A DNA stretch of 64,000 bases from Paraburkholderia ferrariae NBRC 106233 (GTDB lineage: Bacteria; Pseudomonadota; Gammaproteobacteria; Burkholderiales; Burkholderiaceae): assembly GCF_000685035.1 (NCBI RefSeq), contig NZ_BAYB01000014.1:1-64000 (forward strand), given 5' to 3'. This document shows, piece after piece, positions 51,836 to 61,510 of the stretch. The first letter of the stretch is position 1. The number at the start of each line of letters is the position of its first letter. The notes below the pieces were generated by a model, which had not been told where the DNA came from, searched no databases, and was given only the letters and a program-made list of their open reading frames with translations. The position numbers were made by a program, and so were the translations under genes.

Positions 51836-53469
51836 GGGTTGTCTCCTGATTTGCCGCGCAGCAGCGACTCGGGGTGGCGTTCCAGATAGTCGGACAGCGA
51901 GTTGAGCGACTGCAGCGTGCGGGTAAGCTGCTGCATCGCCTCGTGCACGTCCGACTGCAGCGGCGAATCCTGCTGCAGCGTGGACTGCGCCGCGGCGAAG
52001 GTCTTCTGCGCTTCGTCGAGCGTGCCGCGCAGTTGCGGGAGCAACTGGCCGTTCACCTGGGTGAAGAGCTGGTTGGCGTTCTTCAGCGAATCGTTCAGAT
52101 TCGTGCCGATCTGGTCGAACGGAATCTTGTCGAGCTTCTTCGCGATGTCGGCCACCTGCAGTTGCAGTTCCTCCAGCGAGTTCGGGATGGTGGGCAGCTG
52201 GATCGGGTCGTGGTCGAGATCCACCTTGGCCGAAGGCGCCTTCGGGAAGATGTCGAGCGCGACGTAGAGCTGGCCCGTCAGCAGGTTGCCCGTGCGCAAC
52301 TGGCCGCGCAGCCCGCGGTCCACGAGGCGCCGCAGCAGCTCGCGGCTTTGCGGCGTGTACGGCGCCGGCGCTTCGCCATGCGCGCGGCGCGACAGGCGCA
52401 GCGGGTACAGGTCCACGGTGACGGGCATCGCGAAGTTGTGCTCCTTCGGGTCGTACTCGATGCCGATGTCCGTGACCTGACCGAGCACGATGCCGCGGAA
52501 GTCCACGGGCGCGCCCACCGACAGCCCGCGCAGCGACTGGTTGAAGTACATGACCACGCGCACCGGCGCGCCGTCCGGCTCGCGCATGGCGTCGGTTTCG
52601 TTGTCGGCGAGGTTGAAGGTGGCGTTCTCGGGCGCCTGCGGGCCGAGCGGCTTGCCGGGGGGCGACTGGAACGCGAGGCCGCCTACCACGATGGTGGCGA
52701 GCGACTGGGTATCGACCTTGATGCCGCTCGAATCGAGCTGCACGTTCACGCCGCTCGCGTGCCACCAGCGCGTGTTGGTGCCCACGTACTGGTCGTACGG
52801 CGCGCTCACGAACACCTGCACGGTCACGCCGGTGCCGTCCTTGTCGAGCGAGTAGCCCGTCACCTGGCCCACCTGGATGCGCCGGAAGAAGATCGGCGTG
52901 CCGATGTCGAGCGAGCCGAGCGTGTCGCTGTGCAAGGTGTAGCGGTGGCCCTTCTCGTCGATCGTGACGGCGGGCGGCGCTTCGAGCCCGATGAAGTCGG
53001 TGGCCGAATCCTTCGAGCGGCCGGCGTCGGCGCCGATATAGGAGCCGGAAAGCAGCGTGGAGAGGCCCGAAACGCCGCTTGCGCCTATGCGCGGGCGCAC
53101 CACCCAGAAGCGGCTGTCCTTCACGGCAAACGCTTCGGCGTCCTTGGTCAGCTCGACGGTGACGAGCACGTGCGAGAGGTTGGGCGAGAGCTTGATCGCG
53201 CGCACCGAACCGATATCGACGTCCTTGTATTTCACCTTGGTCTTGCCCGGCTCGAGGCCCTCGGCGTTCGCGAAGCTGATGGTGACCGTGGGGCCGCGAT
53301 CGACCACGGACTTCACCACCAGCGCAATGCCGATCAGCGCCGCGACGAGCGGCACGATCCAGACGAGCGACGGCAGCCAGCGCTTCGGCCTGACGATCTC
53401 CGGCTCGGGCAGCTCGGGCGGGAGCGGGCCGCCCGCGGAAGGCGGAGTCGGTCCTTTCGGGTTATTCAT
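51832..53469 (-). CDS. pqiB: PqiB MCE-domain protein
   Basis: PqiB forms a hexameric needle of stacked MCE domains that spans the periplasm and carries lipids. The 545-residue product has a proline-rich cytoplasmic start, one membrane helix (WLPSLVWIVPLVAALIGIAL, about residues 31-50), then three MCE repeats with TVTISFANAEGLEPGKTKVKY, DIGTPIFFRRIQVGQVTGYS and VGAPVDFRGIVLGQVTDIG, and a C-terminal coiled coil (about residues 440-530). Length equals E. coli PqiB. It overlaps pqiA2 by 8 bases and pqiC by 4. Confidence 0.93.
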   Translation of the reverse strand: MNNPKGPTPPSAGGPLPPELPEPEIVRPKRWLPSLVWIVPLVAALIGIALVVKSVVDRGPTVTISFANAEGLEPGKTKVKYKDVDIGSVRAIKLSPNLSHVLVTVELTKDAEAFAVKDSRFWVVRPRIGASGVSGLSTLLSGSYIGADAGRSKDSATDFIGLEAPPAVTIDEKGHRYTLHSDTLGSLDIGTPIFFRRIQVGQVTGYSLDKDGTGVTVQVFVSAPYDQYVGTNTRWWHASGVNVQLDSSGIKVDTQSLATIVVGGLAFQSPPGKPLGPQAPENATFNLADNETDAMREPDGAPVRVVMYFNQSLRGLSVGAPVDFRGIVLGQVTDIGIEYDPKEHNFAMPVTVDLYPLRLSRRAHGEAPAPYTPQSRELLRRLVDRGLRGQLRTGNLLTGQLYVALDIFPKAPSAKVDLDHDPIQLPTIPNSLEELQLQVADIAKKLDKIPFDQIGTNLNDSLKNANQLFTQVNGQLLPQLRGTLDEAQKTFAAAQSTLQQDSPLQSDVHEAMQQLTRTLQSLNSLSDYLERHPESLLRGKSGDNP

Positions 53470-54124
53470 GGGCGCGATCCTGATTGTGCTGCGTGGGGTT
53501 CTGTTTGTCGTCGTCCACGGGGTCCCAGATGAGGCGCGGGTCGAACTGCATCGACGCCATCATGGTCAGGATCACGACGCAGCCGAACGCGATGGCGCCC
53601 GGGCGCGCGGTGATCACGGCCAGCGACTGGAAGCGTACCAGCGCCACCGTGAGCGTCACGACGAAGATGTCCAGCATCGACCAGCGGCCGATGAATTCGA
53701 CGATCCGGTAGAGCTTCGTGCGCTCGACGGGGCGCCACGTCGAGCGCCGGCCCGACGTGAAGGCGAGCAGCGCGAGGACGATGAGCTTGAGCATCGGCAC
53801 GAGAATGCTCGCGATGAACACGATGATCGCGAGCGGCCACGAACCCGAGGTCCAGAAGTACACGATGCCGCTCATGATCGTGTCGTCCTGGTCGCCGACG
53901 AGCGAGGCCGTGTGCATGACGGGCAGCAGGTTGGCCGGGATGTAGAGGAGGGCCGCCGCGATGAGGAGCGCCCACGTGCGCGTGAGGCTGTCGGGGCGGC
54001 GCTCGTGCAGCGTGGCGTGGCAGCGGCCGCAGCGCGGGTGCGGGTTCGCGCGCTCGTGCGGCTGCACGTGCCCGCAGGCGTGGCACGAGACGAGGCCGGC
54101 TTCGGTTGCGGTGACGTATTTCAT
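53462..54124 (-). CDS. pqiA: PqiA domain protein, second of a split pair
   Basis: This is the second PqiA-domain protein, 220 residues. A cysteine-rich N-terminal segment (CHACGHVQPHE then CGRCHATLHERRP) resembles a zinc ribbon, followed by four membrane helices such as LLIAAALLYIPANLLPVMHT and IVFIASILVPMLKLIVLALL. E. coli PqiA is one chain with two such halves; here they are separate genes. The ATG at 54124 gives MKYVTATEAGLVSCHACGH; a longer frame to 54268 is arginine-rich. It lies 10 bases after the first pqiA gene and overlaps pqiB by 8. Confidence 0.9.
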   Translation of the reverse strand: MKYVTATEAGLVSCHACGHVQPHERANPHPRCGRCHATLHERRPDSLTRTWALLIAAALLYIPANLLPVMHTASLVGDQDDTIMSGIVYFWTSGSWPLAIIVFIASILVPMLKLIVLALLAFTSGRRSTWRPVERTKLYRIVEFIGRWSMLDIFVVTLTVALVRFQSLAVITARPGAIAFGCVVILTMMASMQFDPRLIWDPVDDDKQNPTQHNQDRAHE

Positions 54125-54134
54125 GGGGGCGCCT

Positions 54135-54944
54135 TCAGTGCGGGGACGAACCCGAGGGCTTCGGATTGCCGCGCGGCGGCCTGAGCGCGGTGGGGTCGTG
54201 GATGTCCGGGGCGCCGAGCGGGCCGGGCGTGGCGGGGGTGCCGGGCGTACCCGACGTATCGGATGCATCGGGCGTATCGGATGTCTTGCGGCCGGACGCG
54301 GTGGTCCCCGCTGTGCCCGCGCGCCGGCTGGCCTCGCGGTCGCGCAGCGCGTCGGCGATGTCCCAGAGCGTGCGGGAATCGAACGTCAGCACCACGGTGA
54401 ACATGAGCGTGAGCGCGCCGAACGCGAAGAGCGCCGTTTCGGGAATCACGCGCGCGAGGCTCACCATCTTCACGACGGTGATGAGCACGCCGAGCATGAA
54501 CACTTCGAGCATGCCCCAAGGCCGGACGAACTCGATGGCGCGCAGCACCTGGTTGAAGCCCGGCGGGATGACGCCGCGCCGGATCGGCAGCAGGACGTAA
54601 AGCAGGGCGACGAGCTCGGTGAGCGGAAAGAGGATCGTCGCGCAGAACACCATGACGGCGACGATCTCCATGTTCTCGCCCCACAGGATCACGAGCGCGC
54701 CGAACAGGCTCGACTCCGAGGTGATGCCGTTTGCATCCAGCTCGATGATCGGGAACGACTGGGCGATGATGAAGGTGATGAGGGCGGCGACGGTCATCGC
54801 GCAGATGCGGTCGATCTGCGCCGACCCGCTGCTGTACAGGGTCGCGCCGCAGCGCGAGCAGCGGGCGGTTTGCCGGCCGAGCAACTGGGGCTTGCGGTAG
54901 AGCGCGTCGCATTCGTGACACGCGATCAGTGGGTCCTGGGCCAT
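54135..54944 (-). CDS. pqiA: PqiA domain protein, first of a split pair
   Basis: The 269-residue protein has CHECDALYRKPQL and CSRCGATLYSSG, a zinc-ribbon-like pair, then four membrane helices including AMTVAALITFIIAQSFPIIE and VFCATILFPLTELVALLYVL. It equals the N-terminal half of E. coli PqiA. The C-terminal 70 residues are a low-complexity Ser/Thr/Pro/Gly/Asp tail containing SDTP, DASDTS, GTPGTP repeats, encoded by repetitive DNA at about 54230-54310. First gene of pqiA1-pqiA2-pqiB-pqiC. Paraquat response is known for E. coli pqi, but no SoxS-type site was looked for successfully here. Confidence 0.9.
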   Translation of the reverse strand: MAQDPLIACHECDALYRKPQLLGRQTARCSRCGATLYSSGSAQIDRICAMTVAALITFIIAQSFPIIELDANGITSESSLFGALVILWGENMEIVAVMVFCATILFPLTELVALLYVLLPIRRGVIPPGFNQVLRAIEFVRPWGMLEVFMLGVLITVVKMVSLARVIPETALFAFGALTLMFTVVLTFDSRTLWDIADALRDREASRRAGTAGTTASGRKTSDTPDASDTSGTPGTPATPGPLGAPDIHDPTALRPPRGNPKPSGSSPH

Positions 54945-55091
54945 GCGGGCAGATGACGCAAAACGACGTGAACGGGAACGGGCAACGCCGCCGCCTGCGA
55001 CCTGGGTTCGCAGCGGCCGTGCGCCATGTTACCAAAGGCCGGCCCGGGCGCGACGAATGGCGGCGGCCGGCGCCTGCCTTCGAGCGGGCAC

Positions 55092-55120
55092 AAAAAAAGC
55101 CGGTTCGCGAGAACCGGCTT
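55092..55120 (-). terminator. Intrinsic terminator after secF
   Basis: Read on the minus strand, a 10-bp stem (AAGCCGGTTC with GAACCGGCTT) around a 4-base loop ends in a run of seven T (the A run 55092-55098). It marks the end of queA-tgt-yajC-secD-secF. Confidence 0.9.
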
Positions 55121-55164
55121 TGCGTACTGCTTCCCGAAGCGTTCCGAAGCAGGCGAGGGCGCGC

Positions 55165-56115
55165 TTAAACCTGCGCCCCGGCGTTCGGATCGTTCGGATC
55201 GTACTTGTCCTTCTTCTCTTTCATGAGGTCCTCGCGCTTCACGCCGAGCCACATGGCCAGCGCCGCCGCGACGAACACCGACGAGTAGATGCCGAACAGG
55301 ATACCCACCGTCAGCGCAAGCGCGAAGTAGTGCAGGGTCGGGCCGCCGAGGAAGAACATCGAGAGCACCATCATTTCCGTACAGCCGTGGGTAATGATGG
55401 TTCGCGACATCGTGCTGGTGATGGCGTGGTTGATCACTTCCGTCACGGTCATCTTGCGCTCGCGCCGGAAGGTTTCGCGGATCCGGTCGAAGATCACGAC
55501 CGATTCGTTCACCGAATAGCCGAGCACCGCGAGCACCGCCGCGAGCACGGAGAGCGAGAACTCCCACTGGAAGAACGCGAAGAAGCCGAGAATGATCACC
55601 ACGTCGTGCAGGTTGGCGATCACGCCGGCCACGGCGTACTTCCACTCGAAGCGGAACGACAGGTAGATGACGATGCCCGCCACCACGCACGCGAGCGCGA
55701 GCAGGCCGTCGGTGGCGAGTTCCTTGCCCACCTGCGGGCCGACGAACTCCACGCGCTGCAACTGCACCTGCGGGTTGTCTTGCTTGAGCGTGGCCATGAC
55801 CTGGTCGCTCTGCTGCGCGGAGCTCAGGCCCTGCTTGATCGGCAGGCGGATCAGCACGTCGCGCGAGGTGCCGAAGTTCTGCACCTGGGCGTCGCCGTAG
55901 CCGATCTTGCCGAGCGAGTCGCGCACCGGCTGGAGGTCGAGCGCATGCGGATACTGCACTTCGATCACCGTGCCGCCCGTGAACTCGATCGACAGGTGCA
56001 GGCCGCGGTGCACGAGGAAGAACACCGCCGCGATGAAGGTTATGAACGAGATCGCGTTGAAGATCAACGCGCGCTTCATGAACGGGATGTCCTTGCGGAT
56101 GCGGAAAAATTCCAT
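55165..56115 (-). CDS. secF: Protein translocase subunit SecF
   Basis: SecF, with SecD, uses the proton gradient to finish Sec protein export. The 316-residue product begins MEFFRIRKDIPFMKRALIFN and has six membrane helices, the periplasmic P1 region (LSIEFTGGTVIEVQYP) and the family motif YSVNESVVIFDRIRETFR. It is 15 bases after secD and last in the transcript before the terminator. Length and topology match SecF. Confidence 0.97.
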   Translation of the reverse strand: MEFFRIRKDIPFMKRALIFNAISFITFIAAVFFLVHRGLHLSIEFTGGTVIEVQYPHALDLQPVRDSLGKIGYGDAQVQNFGTSRDVLIRLPIKQGLSSAQQSDQVMATLKQDNPQVQLQRVEFVGPQVGKELATDGLLALACVVAGIVIYLSFRFEWKYAVAGVIANLHDVVIILGFFAFFQWEFSLSVLAAVLAVLGYSVNESVVIFDRIRETFRRERKMTVTEVINHAITSTMSRTIITHGCTEMMVLSMFFLGGPTLHYFALALTVGILFGIYSSVFVAAALAMWLGVKREDLMKEKKDKYDPNDPNAGAQV

Positions 56116-56130
56116 GATCTTGACTCCGTA

Positions 56131-58185
56131 TCAGCGGGACGAACCCGGGTTGCCGGGACCGTTTCTGCGGCGCACGACAGGCTTCGCGCGCGCCGCACCC
56201 TTGGCGTTTTGCGCCGCGGCCTGAGCCTTTTCGCGCGGCTTCGCGGCATTGCCGGCGAGGGCGCGGCCCGTGTCGGTGCGGGCGTCGTCGTTTTCGAGCG
56301 CGGCCGTGCCGCCCGCGCCCGCGAGTTCCGGCTCCGGACGCCACACCTGGCCCACCGCCAGCGACTTGAGCTTCTTCTTGCCGCCGTACCAGAGGTTCAC
56401 GAGGCCGCGCGAGAAGAACACGGCCGAGAACATCGAGGTGAGAATGCCGATGCAGTGCACGATCGCGAAGCCGCGCACCGGGCCCGAGCCGAACGCGAGC
56501 AGCGCGAGGCCGGCGATGAGCGTGGTCACGTTCGAGTCGAGAATCGTGGCCCAGGCGTGCGCATAGCCGTTCTGGATCGCCAGTTGCGGCGGCGCGCCGT
56601 GGCGCAGTTCTTCGCGCACGCGCTCGTTGATCAGCACGTTCGCGTCGATCGCCATACCGAGCGCGAGCGCAATCGCCGCGATGCCGGGCAGCGTGAGCGT
56701 GGCCTGCAGCATCGAGAGCACCGCGATGAGCAGCAGCAGGTTCACGGACAGGCCGATCATCGAGATCAGGCCGAACAGCATGTAGTAGGCGATCATGAAC
56801 ACGGCGATGGCGGCAAAGCCGTAGATCACCGAGTCGAAGCCCTTCTTGATGTTCTCCGCGCCGAGGCTCGGTCCGACCGTGCGTTCCTCGATGATGTCCA
56901 TCGGGGCCGCGAGCGAGCCCGCGCGCAGCAGCAGCGCGAGGTCGGCGGCGGCTTGCGGCGTGGGCTGGCCGGTGATCTGGAAGCGGTCGCCCAGTTCCGA
57001 CTGGATCGTCGCCACCGTCAGCACTTCGCCCTTGCCCTTCTCGAACAGCACCATCGCCATCGGCTTGCCGATGTTGTCGCGCGAGACGCTGCGCACCGAG
57101 CGGCCGCCCGCCGAATCGAGGCGGATGTTGACCGACGGGCGGTTATGCTCGTCGAAGCCCGCCGAGGCGTCGATAATGCGGTCGCCCGTGAAGATCACCT
57201 GCTTCTTGAGCCACACCGGGGCCTGGTTGCCCTGGGTGAAGAGCTCGTCGCCCGGCGGCACCGGCGCGCCGGGGTCCGGATGCAGGCCGAGCGGGTCGGC
57301 AAGACGCGCTTCGAGCGTTGCCGTGCGGCCGATGATGTCCTTCGCCTTCGCCGTGTCCTGCACGCCCGGCAGTTCGACCACGATGCGGTCGTCGCCTTGC
57401 TGCTGGATCACGGGCTCGGACACGCCCAGTTCGTTCACGCGGTTATGCAGCGTCTGGATGTTCTGCTTGAGCGCCGCTTCCTGAACCGCCTTCTTCACGG
57501 CCGGCGTGAAGGTGCCCACGAGCTGCACGCCGCCTTCGGGCGCATTCTGCGTGGACCACTGGAGCTCGCTCACGCCGGTGGCGAGCGCCTTCTGCGCGTC
57601 GGCGGCCACCGCCGGATCGGCGAAATTGATCACGACCGACTGATCGACGCGGTTCACGCCGCCGTCGCGGATGGTCTTGTCGCGCAGGAGCGTGCGGGCG
57701 TCCGAAGCGTCGGAGTCGAGCTTCTTGTCGAGCGCGCCGTTCATGTCCACCTGGAGCAGGAAGTGCACGCCGCCGCGCAGGTCGAGACCGAGGTACATCG
57801 GCAGCGCGTGCAGGGCCGTCAGCCAGTTCGGCGAGGCGCTCTGCAGGTTCAGCGCGACCACGTAGGCGGGGTCGCTCGGGTCGGGATTGAGCGCTTTGGT
57901 GAGCGCGTCTTTCAGGCGCAGCTGGGTGTCTTCGTCGGCAACGCGCACGCGGATGTTCGCGTTCATCTGCGAGTTATCGAACGTGACGTCGTCGGCCTTG
58001 ATGTTGTTCGCGGCGAGCGCGGCTTCGACCTGCGCGAGCGTGTCGCTGTCGAGCCTGACAGTGGCCTTGCCGCTCAACACCTGGACCGCGGGCGCTTCGC
58101 CGAAGAAATTGGGCAATGTGTACACGAGGCCGATGGCGAGCGCCACGACCATCACGACATATTTCCAGAGGGGATAACGGTTCAT
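56131..58185 (-). CDS. secD: Protein translocase subunit SecD
   Basis: SecD carries a large periplasmic domain that pulls exported proteins across. The 684-residue product has an N-terminal helix (YVVMVVALAIGLVYTLPNFF), the P1 domain with LGLDLRGGVHFLLQVD and five further helices with the DANVLINERVREEL signature. The ATG at 58185 (MNRYPLWKY) is the family start; a TTG four codons upstream is possible but unlikely. The C-terminus past residue 630 is charged and alanine-rich, unlike E. coli. It lies between yajC and secF. Confidence 0.97.
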   Translation of the reverse strand: MNRYPLWKYVVMVVALAIGLVYTLPNFFGEAPAVQVLSGKATVRLDSDTLAQVEAALAANNIKADDVTFDNSQMNANIRVRVADEDTQLRLKDALTKALNPDPSDPAYVVALNLQSASPNWLTALHALPMYLGLDLRGGVHFLLQVDMNGALDKKLDSDASDARTLLRDKTIRDGGVNRVDQSVVINFADPAVAADAQKALATGVSELQWSTQNAPEGGVQLVGTFTPAVKKAVQEAALKQNIQTLHNRVNELGVSEPVIQQQGDDRIVVELPGVQDTAKAKDIIGRTATLEARLADPLGLHPDPGAPVPPGDELFTQGNQAPVWLKKQVIFTGDRIIDASAGFDEHNRPSVNIRLDSAGGRSVRSVSRDNIGKPMAMVLFEKGKGEVLTVATIQSELGDRFQITGQPTPQAAADLALLLRAGSLAAPMDIIEERTVGPSLGAENIKKGFDSVIYGFAAIAVFMIAYYMLFGLISMIGLSVNLLLLIAVLSMLQATLTLPGIAAIALALGMAIDANVLINERVREELRHGAPPQLAIQNGYAHAWATILDSNVTTLIAGLALLAFGSGPVRGFAIVHCIGILTSMFSAVFFSRGLVNLWYGGKKKLKSLAVGQVWRPEPELAGAGGTAALENDDARTDTGRALAGNAAKPREKAQAAAQNAKGAARAKPVVRRRNGPGNPGSSR

Positions 58186-58301
58186 TGGTTGGCCCAACGG
58201 GGGAGGGGAATGGCCTTCTCGATACGGGCGCGCGGAGCGGGAGCCCTGCGCGCGAGGCCGCCCGGTGCTGGCGGCGGCCCTCTCGGTGCGCTCGCGAGGG
58301 C

Positions 58302-58631
58302 TTACAGCGACTTGATCGTGCCCTTCGGCAGGATCGTCGAAACCGACGACTTCTGCACGGTGATTTCGGTGCCGTCCGAGATTTCGACGCCGACATACGC
58401 TTCGCCGACCTTCGTGATCTTGCCGACGATGCCGCCGCTGGTGATGACTTCGTCGCCCTTGGCCATGGCCGAGAGCATGTTGCGGTGTTCCTTCTGACGC
58501 TTCATCTGCGGACGGATCATGATGAAGTACAGCACTGCGAACATCAGGATCAGCGGCAGAAATTGCATCAGGCTGGATTCTGCGCTGCCTGCTGCGGAAC
58601 CTTGTGCGAAGGCACTGGAAATGAACGACAC
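58302..58631 (-). CDS. yajC: Sec accessory protein YajC
   Basis: YajC is a small membrane protein of the SecDF-YajC complex. The 109-residue product has a single membrane helix (LPLILMFAVLYFIMI, about residues 25-39), then RPQMKRQKEHRNMLSAMAKG and GDEVITSGGIVGKIT, the diagnostic YajC segment. It lies between tgt and secD, 117 bases before secD, in the standard order. Confidence 0.96.
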   Translation of the reverse strand: MSFISSAFAQGSAAGSAESSLMQFLPLILMFAVLYFIMIRPQMKRQKEHRNMLSAMAKGDEVITSGGIVGKITKVGEAYVGVEISDGTEITVQKSSVSTILPKGTIKSL

Positions 58632-58875
58632 GTTGGTCTCTCCGTTTATACGATCGGTACGATCAAAAATCGAGCCGGTTATTCTACCACCGGCGCCAGT
58701 CGGGACGGCGACACAAAATATGCTTTCCGATCAAGCTCTTAATGTAGCGCTGCCAGGTTCGGCGCTCGATCTCGAAGGGTTCGTCGGGGCGGTTGCGGCC
58801 GCATCCGACAGTACTCGTGCCGCCGTCATCGAAGGCAAATTGTAAGTTTTATTGCGCCGCCCGGTGCCTGCGGCT

Positions 58876-60075
58876 TCAATCCACCCCGCGCGCGCGGTTC
58901 TCGTGGAAGCGCTGGCGGAACGCCGCGAACGACTTCGTTTCGATCGCCGTGCGGATCTCGCTCATGAGCTCCAGGTAGTAGTGCAGGTTGTGGATCGTGT
59001 TGAGCTGCGCGCCGAGAATCTCGCCCACGCGGTGCAGGTGGTGCAGATAGCCGCGCGTGAAGTTGCGGCAGGTGTAGCAGCCGCACTGCTCGTCGAGCGG
59101 GCGCAGCGAGTTGCGGTGCGTCGCGTTGCGGATCTTGATGTCGCCGAAGCGCGTGAAGATCCAGCCGTTGCGCGCGTTGCGCGTGGGCATCACGCAGTCG
59201 AACATGTCCACGCCCGCAGCCACGCCCGCCACCAGATCCTCCGGCGTGCCCACGCCCATCAGGTAGTGCGGTTTGTCGGCGGGCAGCTTCGGCGCGATGT
59301 GTTCGAGCACGCGCATCATGTCTTCCTTGGGCTCGCCCACCGAAAGGCCGCCGATGGCGAAGCCGTGGAACGGCATTGCCGCGAGGCCGGCGAGCGATTC
59401 GTCGCGCAGGTCCTCGAACATGCCGCCCTGCACGATGCCGAACAGCGCATTCGGATTGCCGAGGCGCTGGAACTCGTCGATCGAGCGCTTTGCCCAGCGC
59501 ATCGACATGCGCATGGAATCGGCGGCTTCCTGGTGGGTGGTCGGCACGCCGTTGGTCGCATAGGGCGTGCATTCGTCGAACTGCATGACGATGTCGGAAT
59601 TCAGCACCTTCTGGATCTGCATCGACACTTCGGGCGAGAGAAACAGCTTGTCGCCGTTCACGGGCGAGGCGAAGCGCACGCCGTCTTCGGCGATCTTGCG
59701 CAGCTCGCCGAGCGAGAACACCTGGAAGCCGCCCGAATCGGTGAGGATGGGGCGGTTCCAGCCCATGAAGCGGTGCAGGCCGCCGTGCGCCTCGATCGTC
59801 TCCAGCCCCGGGCGCAGCCAGAGGTGGAAGGTGTTGCCGAGGATGATCTGCGCGTGCATTTCTTCGAGCTCGCGCGGCTGGGTGGCCTTGACCGTGCCGT
59901 AGGTGCCCACCGGCATGAAGATCGGCGTTTCGACCACGCCGTGGTTCAGCGTGACGCGGCCGCGGCGGGCGAGGCCGTCGGTGCCGAGGAGTTCGAATTT
60001 CAGGCCGTTTTGCGGGCGCTCGCCCAGGTAGGCGCCATGTTCGGCGCGTGCGTTGCTTTGATGACCGTCGGTCAT
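58876..60075 (-). CDS. tgt: Queuine tRNA-ribosyltransferase
   Basis: Tgt exchanges G34 for preQ1 in tRNA with GUN anticodons, the key step to queuosine. The 399-residue product has the nucleophile region with catalytic Asp in TDSGGFQVFSLG and MFDCVMPTRNARNG, GIVQGGMFEDLR, and the zinc ligands in CGCYTCRNFTRGYLHHL. The ATG at 60075 follows AGGAG at good spacing; a longer frame to 60153 is arginine-rich. It sits between queA and yajC, the conserved queA-tgt-yajC-secDF arrangement. The 244-base gap before yajC holds no gene. Confidence 0.97.
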   Translation of the reverse strand: MTDGHQSNARAEHGAYLGERPQNGLKFELLGTDGLARRGRVTLNHGVVETPIFMPVGTYGTVKATQPRELEEMHAQIILGNTFHLWLRPGLETIEAHGGLHRFMGWNRPILTDSGGFQVFSLGELRKIAEDGVRFASPVNGDKLFLSPEVSMQIQKVLNSDIVMQFDECTPYATNGVPTTHQEAADSMRMSMRWAKRSIDEFQRLGNPNALFGIVQGGMFEDLRDESLAGLAAMPFHGFAIGGLSVGEPKEDMMRVLEHIAPKLPADKPHYLMGVGTPEDLVAGVAAGVDMFDCVMPTRNARNGWIFTRFGDIKIRNATHRNSLRPLDEQCGCYTCRNFTRGYLHHLHRVGEILGAQLNTIHNLHYYLELMSEIRTAIETKSFAAFRQRFHENRARGVD

Positions 60076-60248
60076 GCGGGGACTCCTGTGCCACCGGAAA
60101 GTGCTTTGCATGGGACCGGAGTATGCGCTAAAGCGCCGACTCCGGATCGACAAGTCCGGCGCAGATGATGAAACGCCGTCGCGTTCGGCACGCGGCGGCG
60201 GGGAAAGCGTGCGCGGCAGGCCGTGCCGCGCACCGGTGCGTCAGTGCT

Positions 60249-61328
60249 TCAGCGATTCAGGGCGTCGTCGGTTCGGGTGAGCAGCATGGCGTCGCCGTAG
60301 CTGAAGAACCGGTAGCGCGCTTCGATCGCATGACGATACGCCGCGCGGATCGTCTCGATGCCCGCGAAGGCCGAAACGAGCATCAAGAGCGTCGATTTCG
60401 GCAGGTGGAAGTTCGTTACGAGCCGGTCCACCACACGGAACCGGTAGCCCGGCGTGATGAAGATGTCGGTTTCCGCCGAGGTGGCCGCGAGCGCGCGGCC
60501 CGCGTTTTCCGCGTCGCGCGCGGCCGCTTCGAGCGCGCGCATCGAGGTCGTGCCCACCGCGATCACGCGGCCGCCGCGCGCACGCGTGGCCGCGATCTTG
60601 TCCACGAGCGACTGCGGCAGTCGATACCACTCGCTGTGCATCTTGTGCTCGTCGATGTTCTCCACGCGCACCGGCTGGAACGTGCCCGCGCCGACGTGCA
60701 GCGTGAGCGTCGCGCGTTCGACGCCCATCGCGTCGAGCTGCGCGAGCAGCGCATCGTCGAAATGCAGGCCCGCCGTGGGGGCGGCAACCGCGCCGGGATT
60801 CTGCGCGAACACGGTCTGGTAGCGCGTTTCGTCGGTCGCGTCGGCGTCGTGCGTGATGTAGGGCGGCAGCGGCAGACGGCCGAACTGCTCGATGAGCGTG
60901 AGGCAGTCGTCGGGGAAATGCAGCGTGTAGAAGGGTTCCACGCGCTCGCCCACGGTGACGTCGAAGGCGTCGGCGAGGCGCAGCACCGTGCCCGGCGCGG
61001 GGCTCTTGCTCGCGCGGATCTGCGCGAGCGCCGTGCGCGCGCCGGTGAGGCGCTCGACGAGCACTTCGATCTTGCCGCCGCTCGCCTTCTGGCCGAAGAA
61101 GCGCGCCTTGAGCACCTTGGTGTCGTTGAAGACGAGCAGGTCGCCCGGGGCGATGCATCCGGGCAGCTCGGCGAAGCGGCGGTCGATGAGGCGCGGCGGT
61201 TGGCCCGGCAACGCACCCGGCGCGCCGGTATCGACTTCCAGCAGGCGGCTTGCGGTGCGCTCGGGCAGCGCGGTCTGCGCGATCAGCTCGGCGGGGAGGT
61301 CGAAATCGAAATCGGAAAGCTTGAACAT
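60249..61328 (-). CDS. queA: S-adenosylmethionine:tRNA ribosyltransferase-isomerase
   Basis: QueA converts preQ1 in tRNA to epoxyqueuosine. The 359-residue product starts MFKLSDFDFDLPAELIAQTA and has DLLVFNDTKVLKARFFGQK, AAPTAGLHFDDALLAQLDA and THMxS-type HKMHSEWYRLP, all typical QueA blocks. It is divergent from recG and first in the queA-tgt-yajC-secDF cluster; about 170 bases separate it from tgt with nothing notable inside. Confidence 0.97.
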   Translation of the reverse strand: MFKLSDFDFDLPAELIAQTALPERTASRLLEVDTGAPGALPGQPPRLIDRRFAELPGCIAPGDLLVFNDTKVLKARFFGQKASGGKIEVLVERLTGARTALAQIRASKSPAPGTVLRLADAFDVTVGERVEPFYTLHFPDDCLTLIEQFGRLPLPPYITHDADATDETRYQTVFAQNPGAVAAPTAGLHFDDALLAQLDAMGVERATLTLHVGAGTFQPVRVENIDEHKMHSEWYRLPQSLVDKIAATRARGGRVIAVGTTSMRALEAAARDAENAGRALAATSAETDIFITPGYRFRVVDRLVTNFHLPKSTLLMLVSAFAGIETIRAAYRHAIEARYRFFSYGDAMLLTRTDDALNR

Positions 61329-61510
61329 GCGGCTGATAAAACGGAAAGGCGTGGGGGCCGGAATGGCCGCCGCGGTCTTGCGCGGCTATGATGGCGGGAC
61401 GGCTCCCGCCGCAGCGGCAAGCGGTGCCCGTGCGGCGGCGCTGCCGGGCGGCTTGCCCATGGCATGCCGCGCCACGCCGGAAAGCCGTTATTGTACTTGT
61501 GAAGCTGCCT

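Noticed and set aside
47246..51889. A very long open frame on the plus strand opposite rlmL, the Gcr-type gene and pqiC
   Set aside because: It is an antisense shadow: GC-rich codon bias leaves the opposite strand open. The translation is low-complexity, arginine- and alanine-rich, with no domain, while real proteins lie on the minus strand.
58186..58197. TTG start for secD four codons upstream
   Set aside because: The ATG at 58185 gives the standard SecD N-terminus and has similar upstream signals.
54943..58497. A long open frame on the plus strand opposite secF, secD and yajC
   Set aside because: Same shadow effect; SecF, SecD and YajC are unmistakable on the minus strand, and the antisense product has no recognisable motif.
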